Source: an uncultured Chitinophagales bacterium
Lineage (GTDB): Bacteria; Bacteroidota; Bacteroidia; Chitinophagales; UBA2359
DNA length: 35,885 nt
Reading direction: 5' to 3'
Assembly (NCBI GenBank): GCA_937951415.1
Contig: CALFBW010000048.1
Coordinates: forward strand, 1-35,885
The notes under the pieces were generated by a model. The model was not told the DNA's origin, made no database searches, and saw only the letters and a program-made list of their open reading frames with translations. Of the stretch, positions 24,249 through 31,262 are shown piece by piece. Numbering within the stretch: position 1 is the first letter of the stretch; every line of letters starts with the position of its first letter. Made by a program: the position numbers and the translations under genes.

Positions 24249-24629
24249 CTATTTCAAATTCGGGTTCGGATAATTATTACTTTCATCCTCCCCTTCACGA
24301 ACATTCATGCAAGCAAAATCTTTTTCTATAGTAATGCTTAAAGTATCTTCATTAGACAATGGAATACTCGCATAAATACCTATCGCTTCGGTCCTTAACC
24401 AATTTTCACCAACTGAATCTGGAATTTTTAATTGAATTCCGCGATCGCTATAAATTGCTGCTACTTTGTCTTCTTTATTGGCGTCTAGGCTTTTATTAAG
24501 TGCGTAAGAGAATACCGCTCCATCAGGAAAGCTGGTTTTTTCTTCTAGCCGCCCTTGCTTGTCAAAACGTTCGACTTCCGAGCGGGTTAAGCGAAAACGG
24601 ATAGAATTTCCCTTTATTCGAATCTTCAT
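24249..24629 (-). CDS. DUF7009 family protein
   Basis: 126 residues from ATG 24629. The N-terminal KIRIKGNSIRFRLTRSEVER and the segment RGIQLKIPDSVGENWLRT, followed by EKDFACMNVREGEDESNNYPNP, fit DUF7009, a small cytoplasmic Bacteroidetes family of unknown function. The conserved C-terminal part has one Cys in FACMN and an Asp/Glu-rich end. Its ATG overlaps the stop of the upstream cytochrome-b5-like gene by 4 bases (24626-24629), so the two are probably translated together. It is the last gene of a three-gene minus-strand run starting at 25430. Confidence 0.8.
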   Translation of the reverse strand: MKIRIKGNSIRFRLTRSEVERFDKQGRLEEKTSFPDGAVFSYALNKSLDANKEDKVAAIYSDRGIQLKIPDSVGENWLRTEAIGIYASIPLSNEDTLSITIEKDFACMNVREGEDESNNYPNPNLK

Positions 24630-24877
24630 TTATTCCAATCTTTCAAGCGACCAATGGCCTTAAATTTACGAAAGACCTCTCTTTGATGTGGAGCATCTGC
24701 ATTTAGTTCTTCCGTTAAATCTTGGCCTGCCCAATGCTGATAATGTTTGCCATTTCTCCACATGCGACTTTCGGTTACATCGTAGATAACACCCTCGTAA
24801 GCTACCCAAATTTGCTCCTTATCTTGACCGTTTCTCAAGGCAAGTTGTCCGCGTCGGTACTCTGGCAATTCTTCCAC
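24626..24877 (-). CDS. Small cytochrome b5-like heme-binding protein
   Basis: 83 residues from GTG 24877; an in-frame stop lies six codons upstream, so no longer start exists. The sequence has the short prokaryotic cytochrome b5-like pattern: WVAYEGVIYDVTESRMWRNG, then H-Y-Q-H-W-A-G-Q-D-L-T (45-55) and NADAPH. His45 (or His48) and His64 are the expected heme ligands. There is no signal peptide or membrane anchor, so it should be cytoplasmic. The domain may carry electrons or bind a steroid-like ligand. Partners are unknown. It lies 16 bases after the SH3-like gene and overlaps the DUF7009 gene by 4 bases. Confidence 0.88.
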   Translation of the reverse strand: MEELPEYRRGQLALRNGQDKEQIWVAYEGVIYDVTESRMWRNGKHYQHWAGQDLTEELNADAPHQREVFRKFKAIGRLKDWNK

Positions 24878-24893
24878 TTCGTTTTTGTGCTAT

Positions 24894-25430
24894 TTATGAG
24901 CCCGTCCCAGAAAAATGATCTTCTTTACGAGCAAACAAGACGTTAAAGGTAGTTAGCGATCCATAAATACGGGTGATGTATTGCTGCAAAGCCACTTTTT
25001 CTTCATCGTCCATGTTTTTACTGGCATTGATCTTTTGCTCCATCACGCGCAAACGATCACGGGTCATCACAATTTTATGAAAAAATGATTCGATCGGGAG
25101 CTCCTTCGATTTCAGGTTTTCACTGTTCGGCTTCATGATGAGCGTTCCACCTTTCCATTTGTCTCCTAGATCGGTAATCTCTGTAGCATCCGACCATTTA
25201 CGCAACACATTTTCTAGGGCCGTTTCCACTTCACTCAAAGAAAGGCGGTCAATAGTGTCTGCTACTAGTTCGCGAATTTCTAAGCGATCATCGTTTCTTG
25301 GGACTTCCTTTTCGCCTCTGTTCTTAAAATAAATGCTGAAGGTTCCCAAACTAACTTCTACAACAACTCCACGACCAAAAGATGGGTGATACACTTGGCT
25401 ACCCACCCCAATATTTTCGTTTTCAGACAT
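24894..25430 (-). CDS. Unknown protein with N-terminal SH3/Tudor-like (CarD-type) region
   Basis: 178 residues from ATG 25430. The first 50 residues, IGVGSQVYHPSFGRGVVVEV then FSIYFKNRGEKEVPRND, resemble the small beta-barrel found in CarD and in the C-terminus of UvrD/PcrA, which binds RNA polymerase or nucleic acid. The rest is helical and charged, with a long helix around IESFFHKIVMTRDRLRVMEQKI. Similar proteins occur widely in Bacteroidetes without a known function. It is the first gene of the run with the cytochrome-b5-like and DUF7009 genes, and has a good -7 box 40 bases upstream. A nucleic-acid or RNA polymerase role is only inferred from the barrel. Confidence 0.75.
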   Translation of the reverse strand: MSENENIGVGSQVYHPSFGRGVVVEVSLGTFSIYFKNRGEKEVPRNDDRLEIRELVADTIDRLSLSEVETALENVLRKWSDATEITDLGDKWKGGTLIMKPNSENLKSKELPIESFFHKIVMTRDRLRVMEQKINASKNMDDEEKVALQQYITRIYGSLTTFNVLFARKEDHFSGTGS

Positions 25431-25469
25431 GCTCTTGGCTTTTACTTTTTAATGATATTCCTCTAGTTA

Positions 25470-25477
25470 CAAAGATA
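25470..25477 (-). promoter_or_regulatory. Putative -7 box for the 25430-24249 operon
   Basis: The minus strand reads TATCTTTG, the same octamer as before glyS. It lies 39 bases before ATG 25430, giving a leader of about 30 bases. Confidence 0.45.
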
Positions 25478-25518
25478 ATACCATTGGCGCATCTTGTTGA
25501 TTTCTATGGCTTTGCTTC

Positions 25519-27639
25519 CTAGGAGATTCTACTCCATTCCAAGTCTTTCTTTCCAGCATCCATCTGATCTATGTACCGTTTCAAGGTTTGATGTTCTGGA
25601 AGTTCCAGCTCTGGATCTTCATCCATAATTTCGTTCGCAGCTTCTCTAGCTCTGATTAGTAAAAGACGATCTCTCACAATGTTTGCTAACAACAAACCGT
25701 GCATTCCACTTTGTTGTGTTCCTTGAATGTTTCCCGGTCCGCGAATCGCCATGTCTCGCTCAGCAATCACAAAACCGTCGTTGGTTTCCACCATGGTTTT
25801 CAAACGCTCTTTTGCTTCTTTTGACAGCTTGAAAGAACTCATCAAGTAACAATACGACTTGTCGGCGCCTCGCCCAACGCGCCCTCGCAACTGATGCAAT
25901 TGAGACAAGCCAAAACGCTCGCTGCTCTCGATGACCATCACAGAAGCGTTCGGTACATTAACGCCGACTTCTATCACCGTAGTTGCTACCATAATTTGCG
26001 TCTTTCCCTGTACAAACAATTGCATTTCCGCCTCCTTGTCCTTGGCTTTCATCTTTCCATGCACCATCGAAATGGCTAGACTGGGAAATGCGCGTTGTAC
26101 ACTTTCATAGCCGTCTGTTAAATCCTTGTAGGACATGTTCTCCGACTCTTCTATGAGTGGGTAGACGATATAGACTTGCCGCCCGAGATCTACTTGTTGT
26201 TGTAGAAAAGCAAATACTTGCATCCGCTTTGTGTCGTACACATGAAAAGTCTCCACGGGCTTTCTTCCGGGAGGTAATTCATCTATAACAGATACGTCTA
26301 AATCGCCGTGAACGGTCATTGCAAGGGTTCGCGGAATGGGCGTAGCGGTCATGACGAGCACATGAGGTGGGGTGGTATTTTTCCGCCAAAGTTTCGAGCG
26401 TTGCTCCACGCCAAATCGGTGTTGTTCATCAATAATGACCATTCCCAGGTTTTGAAAAACCACAGTGGGCTCGATCAAGGCATGCGTTCCCACCAAAATG
26501 TGAATTTCACCTGCAGCTAGATCTTCTAGTAAAGCTTTTCGCTTCTTTCCTTTTATAGAGCCCGTTAAAATTTCAACGCGCACCGGCATGTCATCAATGA
26601 GTTCAGAAATACCAGTAAAATGTTGCTGCGCCAGTATCTCCGTTGGCGCCATCATACAAGCCTGAAATCCGTTGTCAATCGCAATCAACATCGTCATGAC
26701 GCCAACTACGGTTTTGCCGCTACCCACATCACCTTGTAGCAAACGATTCATTTGATAGCCACGACGGGTATCTCTTCGAATTTCCTTCATCACCCTTTTC
26801 TGGGCATTTGTTAATTGGAAAGGCAATTTCTCTTCATAAAAGGTATTGAAGGCTTCACCCAACTGCTCGAAATGAAATCCCCGCAATTTTCGACGGACAT
26901 TCTTTAAACGAAGTAAGCGCATTTGCAGCAAGAAAAACTCCTCAAATTTCAAGCGCTGCCTCGCCCATTGCATTTCCTCTTGATTCCTAGGAAAGTGCGT
27001 TCGCAAAAATGCGGTGTATCGATCAGGCAAACGAAATTCCTCCACCACTGCAGCAGGAATAAACTCGACAATATCATCCGGTTTTATTTTCAAAAACAAC
27101 TGCTTCATGCTTCGCACAAAACCCTTTGAATCAAAACCTTTTCTTTTCAATTTTTCTGTGCTGTGGTATACAGACACCAATTTGCTCTCTTGTTGCTGAA
27201 CGGGAACTTGGCTTTGCTGCTCTTTTATTTCCTCAATTTCGGGATGAGCAATATTGGGCGTACCATTAAAAAAGGTAGGTTTACCGTACACCAAATATTC
27301 CCGATTGGGAACTAAGATTTTTGCCGCCCATTGAATTCCTCGAAACCAAACGAGATCGATCATTCCCGTATCGTCTTGAAAGGTGGCGACCAGTCTTCTG
27401 CCTCGCCCATCTATCTTTTTGATTTGTTTGATTTTCCCCCGAAACTGTAATTCTGGAGAATCTTTATCAATATCGGCAACTTTCGACACGGCCGTTTTAT
27501 CCACATATCGAAAAGGATAATGATACAACAACTGCCCTTGTAAAAAAATACCGAGTTCATTCTTCAAAGCAGTCGCCCGAGTAGGTCCTACTCCTTTCAG
27601 ATATTCTATGCCAGCATGTAAAATGGATGGGCTTGCCAT
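25519..27639 (-). CDS. recG: ATP-dependent DNA helicase RecG
   Basis: 706 residues from ATG 27639, the usual size. RecG remodels stalled forks and Holliday junctions. The N-terminal wedge/OB domain (residues 60-130) begins with the helix-hairpin segment LKGVGPTRATALKNELG. The helicase core shows Walker A GDVGSGKT (303-310), Walker B DEQH (404-407), TATPIPRTLAM and the C-terminal QLHQLRGRVGRG. The RecG C-terminal part (MAIRGPGNIQGTQQSG) is intact. No frameshift or missing motif is seen. A 16-bp perfect palindrome lies 29 bases upstream of the start. Confidence 0.98.
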   Translation of the reverse strand: MASPSILHAGIEYLKGVGPTRATALKNELGIFLQGQLLYHYPFRYVDKTAVSKVADIDKDSPELQFRGKIKQIKKIDGRGRRLVATFQDDTGMIDLVWFRGIQWAAKILVPNREYLVYGKPTFFNGTPNIAHPEIEEIKEQQSQVPVQQQESKLVSVYHSTEKLKRKGFDSKGFVRSMKQLFLKIKPDDIVEFIPAAVVEEFRLPDRYTAFLRTHFPRNQEEMQWARQRLKFEEFFLLQMRLLRLKNVRRKLRGFHFEQLGEAFNTFYEEKLPFQLTNAQKRVMKEIRRDTRRGYQMNRLLQGDVGSGKTVVGVMTMLIAIDNGFQACMMAPTEILAQQHFTGISELIDDMPVRVEILTGSIKGKKRKALLEDLAAGEIHILVGTHALIEPTVVFQNLGMVIIDEQHRFGVEQRSKLWRKNTTPPHVLVMTATPIPRTLAMTVHGDLDVSVIDELPPGRKPVETFHVYDTKRMQVFAFLQQQVDLGRQVYIVYPLIEESENMSYKDLTDGYESVQRAFPSLAISMVHGKMKAKDKEAEMQLFVQGKTQIMVATTVIEVGVNVPNASVMVIESSERFGLSQLHQLRGRVGRGADKSYCYLMSSFKLSKEAKERLKTMVETNDGFVIAERDMAIRGPGNIQGTQQSGMHGLLLANIVRDRLLLIRAREAANEIMDEDPELELPEHQTLKRYIDQMDAGKKDLEWSRIS

Positions 27640-27667
27640 TGGGCTAAAATAGGGATTCTAAACTAAT

Positions 27668-27683
27668 TTTATTTGCAAATAAA
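27668..27683. repeat. 16-bp perfect palindrome upstream of recG
   Basis: TTTATTTGCAAATAAA lies between the CotH-gene stop (27718) and the recG ATG (27639). A perfect 16-mer palindrome suits a homodimeric DNA-binding protein, but the low complexity makes chance plausible. Confidence 0.35.
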
Positions 27684-27717
27684 TGAGTCGATGATTCAAT
27701 GAGCTTCTTTGATAAAA

Positions 27718-30036
27718 TCAAGGAATAAATACTTGTACGGCATCCATCTGATTTGCCGAAAAAATTTGCAAAATATACTGCCCTGTCGGAACATCGCTCG
27801 TAGACCAAGAATAACGATTCGCCCCTTCGAAGCTTTCCTTGAAACCTTTTTGCAAAGCTTTACCATTTAAGTCAATCAAGCGTAATTCAATATCCGTTTC
27901 TTCTTGAGAATTATAAATAAAATCTATCTCATTATTAATAGGATTATGAATTACTGCAATGGCGTTTTGCTCTTGTTCAAAATCGGCACAATCATAGGGA
28001 TATACTTCCAAATCAAAATACAGCATCAAATGCTTTACCGCTCTGCAAGGCCTTCCTACTGCAAATTCTCGCATTAAGTCCACTTCTTTTTCCCACTTCG
28101 AATAGCTGGATGGATAATTCCATCGATCGATGTGATTTCGCATTTCATTGGAATACAAAGATTCGAAAAGGTCAATCTTCGCTAGCATATTTTCTAGACT
28201 GAAAGTATTTTCCAAGTGAAAAGAAAAGCGATCAATGTATTTATCTCTAAATTGTTGATTCTCTAAAAGCTTTCGAAATAAAATAGTGGACCAAGGAGGA
28301 TTAGGCCAGGAAGGTCCATCTACCTCTGTCGCACTTGCCAAGGTATTGTGATCAATGGCTCTTTCTGAGTCTCGCAAAAAACCGAATCCCATATCTAAAT
28401 CATAAATCAACCAATTCCATTTGGTTTGCGCATCTTTCGAGCAGAAATATTTGATATTATTTCCAGGCCAATCAAAGTTTCCAATAAATATTTGAGCAAT
28501 TTGATATTCAATGAACCGATCTATGTCTACCTCGTCGTTCACTACTTGATAGTTTTCAGGAAGCGATAGATCTGCTAGTTCCAAAAATTCCAAGAATTGA
28601 TTGTACTTAACCGTATCTCCTTTTACTACTTCAAAACCATTTTTTATTAAATCATAAGAACCACTTTCTAACTGGTAATTATTCTCGAAGAAGCTTTCAT
28701 CAAATTGTTCCTTCAGGTTCACGATTCCCCAATACTCTCCATTCAAATAGAGACAGGCTGATCTATTGGCTTGTACATCAACGTCCATGGAAGCAACGAG
28801 TTCTTGCTGAACCACATCTCGAATGTGTGTTTTAATAAAATCATTTCCGGCATTTCGTAAAATGAGGCTCTTAAAGGAGCAGTAGTTTCTATCGGGAAAG
28901 AAGCAGTGCTCTAAGCGTTTATTTCCATAGCCTTTCCTAGCCACAAAACGCATACTTTTCTGCGGCATGGTCCTACCTGCAAATCCAAACATTTCCAAGC
29001 CTCCGTATTCCGAAAAGTAGTTACCCGTATCAAAAAATTCAAAATTCGCTCCTAGCTCTGTTTCGCGATTATAGTTGCCTGGAGGATGATATCCGGTCCA
29101 TTCGGTATTTTCGAAATCTTTTCCCGGAACATACATTCCCTGCTCATAATCAAACAGCTCTTCTTCATTCGTAATTAGTGAAATGATGGGTAAGTCGTGT
29201 TTGTCCTCCCATCCCTCTCCTACAAAGTAAGTCGCCGATTCCACTTCCGAATTCGCTTTCCCGTCCAGAAAAGAGCGCCAACGGAGAATGTGGCATTTAT
29301 CCACTTCACGCTTCGGTGCCTTGTACACGAACGACTCTAAATGATCGGGACCTTCTAAAGGGGTGGTGGGTATCATCGACAAACGATTTTCCTTTCCTTC
29401 GAGTGATTCCAATAGTATTGCCTGCTCCCAGACTGGATGTTCCAATGTTGGTTCTGAGCCATCGGTTGAATAATGGACTTGTCCTAAAACGTCATTTATT
29501 ACCAAATCAACAGAAACTGGCTCGGCATAAAATCCTGCTGGTCTTAGCACATCAAAAAGGTGAATCGGTCTACTAGTGCTATTACTTGTTCCAGGAGTCG
29601 CTTCGTACAGAACAGCTGTTTCTTGCTCCCCATCCACAAGCCGACCAAAACTGCGGTGGACTTCCAAGGGCTGTGCAACTAATTGATCAGCGATTTGACC
29701 ATCGGGTGCGAATAAGACCACAGGCTCTCCCTCCGAAGAAAGAGAAAAAGAAGTATGTAAATTAGGGAATGCTCGATTCTTTCCCGAAGCAAAAATGACC
29801 AAATATTCGTTGGCTTCTAGAATTGTCCCTATGGGAAGATTCCATTTTCCTTGCAAGGTATCGTCCGATAAAACGTAGCCACTAAGGTCAAGTTGCTCTG
29901 CAGATGTATTGAAAAGTTCGATCCAATCGGGCGTATCTCCATCCTCATCTTCCAAGTCGCGCTGATTCTTCGATTGGTATTCGTTGATTATGACCTGCGC
30001 AGCAACAAACTGCCCCGTTAAGGAGAGGAAGGCCAA
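27718..30036 (-). CDS. Lamin-tail/CotH-kinase-like T9SS protein
   Basis: 772 residues if TTG 30036 is the start. Residues 14-115 are a lamin-tail (LTD) domain (VIINEYQSKNQRDLEDEDGD, then DWIELFNTS). VHYSTDGSEPT near 187-197 is a short CHB_HEX_C-type repeat. About 275-640 is a CotH kinase-like domain, with FIGNFDWPGNNIKYF and WLIYDLDMGFGF. CotH proteins phosphorylate spore-coat proteins in Bacillus; in Bacteroidetes they are secreted with unknown targets. The end (AVIHNPINNEIDFIY to VQVFIP) is a T9SS-type sorting domain. The signal peptide is incomplete at the TTG: 12 more in-frame codons back to a CTG at 30072 give a complete one (NPLHTYVCWALLAFLSL, cleavage near AAQ). No in-frame ATG is present, so the start is unresolved. 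Confidence 0.88.
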   Translation of the reverse strand: MAFLSLTGQFVAAQVIINEYQSKNQRDLEDEDGDTPDWIELFNTSAEQLDLSGYVLSDDTLQGKWNLPIGTILEANEYLVIFASGKNRAFPNLHTSFSLSSEGEPVVLFAPDGQIADQLVAQPLEVHRSFGRLVDGEQETAVLYEATPGTSNSTSRPIHLFDVLRPAGFYAEPVSVDLVINDVLGQVHYSTDGSEPTLEHPVWEQAILLESLEGKENRLSMIPTTPLEGPDHLESFVYKAPKREVDKCHILRWRSFLDGKANSEVESATYFVGEGWEDKHDLPIISLITNEEELFDYEQGMYVPGKDFENTEWTGYHPPGNYNRETELGANFEFFDTGNYFSEYGGLEMFGFAGRTMPQKSMRFVARKGYGNKRLEHCFFPDRNYCSFKSLILRNAGNDFIKTHIRDVVQQELVASMDVDVQANRSACLYLNGEYWGIVNLKEQFDESFFENNYQLESGSYDLIKNGFEVVKGDTVKYNQFLEFLELADLSLPENYQVVNDEVDIDRFIEYQIAQIFIGNFDWPGNNIKYFCSKDAQTKWNWLIYDLDMGFGFLRDSERAIDHNTLASATEVDGPSWPNPPWSTILFRKLLENQQFRDKYIDRFSFHLENTFSLENMLAKIDLFESLYSNEMRNHIDRWNYPSSYSKWEKEVDLMREFAVGRPCRAVKHLMLYFDLEVYPYDCADFEQEQNAIAVIHNPINNEIDFIYNSQEETDIELRLIDLNGKALQKGFKESFEGANRYSWSTSDVPTGQYILQIFSANQMDAVQVFIP

Positions 30037-30132
30037 TAGAGCCCAGCAAACATATGTATGTAAAGGATTCAGATCGACGAAATTAAACTTGATCGACCAA
30101 TCCTGCTGTCGTAAGAGCGAAGTTTGTAAATA

Positions 30133-31083
30133 TTAACGCTTCGCTTCTCGTTCTACACGGGAAAAGAGAGACATTTTCGGATCTAATAAGAACTTAATCA
30201 ACAGTTTCGTCCATGATTCATGGTAAACAAGCGTGTTGTAGTACTCTGGTGCCATTGCACGAATTTTCGGCAGACGGTTCCAGGGAACAGCTGGAAAATC
30301 GTGGTGCTCATTGTGGTAACCCACATTAAAAGCTAGTGTATTCAAAGGTCCGTAGTACGAGTAAGTCTCTTGAGGAGGAGCGGTCAAATAGTGCTCTTGA
30401 ATCCATCGTGCTCCCAGCGGATGTAAGCCCACAGAAAACCACAACGACAAGAGCAAGTATAGGATCGCCTTCCATCCGAAGAAATAGAAAAGAATAGCAT
30501 CGCTCGCCAAGAGTGCCCCCATGTTCACCATCGTCCAGCCGCTTACAAACTTGATAGACTCCAAACGGGGAGGGCGCAAAATTTGAAATACTGGATACAT
30601 CAGTAACCATAAAGCTTTTCCTATGGTGGTATTACCGATCAATCGCGCTTCCCAGTGACTGGCCAAATCCGCATCTCTATCATAGTGCCCTTGAAAGGCG
30701 TGGTGTTTCAAATGGTAGGTTCGGAAAGATACAGACGAAGGCAAAACATTCGGCAAATCAGCAATGATGCCCGAAATGAAATTTAGCTCACGTTTCTTAA
30801 AGACTAAGTGATGCGCACACTCGTGGATGAGGGTAAACAAAGAGTGATTGGCAAAAGCGCCAATGCAATAAGCTGCAAGTACTATCCAGTACCAAGCAAT
30901 ACCGCTCAAACTGATCGCGAGCGTCATTTGCAATCCTACAATCAAAACGATAAAGGCGAAAGTCCAGGGGTTCTTCCCATTCAAGTCCCGAATCTCGGGA
31001 TGTGCCTTTAAAATTTCCGAAGTTCTAATCTTGTGTGGCTCTGGTGTTGTTGACAACAGATAACCTTCTTGCTTTTCGGCCAT
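30133..31083 (-). CDS. Membrane fatty acid desaturase, sphingolipid delta-4 desaturase (DES1)-like
   Basis: 316 residues from ATG 31083, close to animal DES1 (323). The three His boxes of di-iron membrane desaturases are intact: HECAHH (87-92), HLKHH (124-128) and HNEHH (257-261). The N-terminal segment EPHKIRTSEILKAHPEIRDL matches the lipid-DES extension that precedes the desaturase domain in DES1. The run from GLHPLGARWIQEHYL through ETYSYYGPLN and FNVGYHNEHHDFP corresponds almost word for word to the DES1 C-terminal half as I remember it. DES1 makes ceramide by introducing a 4,5-trans double bond into dihydroceramide. Many Bacteroidetes make dihydrosphingolipids, so the substrate is probably a long-chain base or dihydroceramide, but this is inference. 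No serine palmitoyltransferase gene is in the window. Confidence 0.88.
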   Translation of the reverse strand: MAEKQEGYLLSTTPEPHKIRTSEILKAHPEIRDLNGKNPWTFAFIVLIVGLQMTLAISLSGIAWYWIVLAAYCIGAFANHSLFTLIHECAHHLVFKKRELNFISGIIADLPNVLPSSVSFRTYHLKHHAFQGHYDRDADLASHWEARLIGNTTIGKALWLLMYPVFQILRPPRLESIKFVSGWTMVNMGALLASDAILFYFFGWKAILYLLLSLWFSVGLHPLGARWIQEHYLTAPPQETYSYYGPLNTLAFNVGYHNEHHDFPAVPWNRLPKIRAMAPEYYNTLVYHESWTKLLIKFLLDPKMSLFSRVEREAKR

Positions 31084-31262
31084 TATTCCTTCTTTGCGTT
31101 GACTTTACCGATATAGATAACAAATTGCTGCGCAAGATAACACTCAAACAGGGAGTTTGTCACTTCTGCGTGCTCCGAATTCAACTTGTTTAAGCAGTTC
31201 TTTCACTTACTACGGGAAAGGACGACAAGAATTCCTACTATTTCAAGTACTTAAGTTTCGCA

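Noticed and set aside
31159-31175. Small inverted repeat CAAAC/GTTTG between the desaturase and the sialidase-like gene
   Set aside because: The stem is only 5 bp, with no T tract on either strand. It is too weak for a terminator call.
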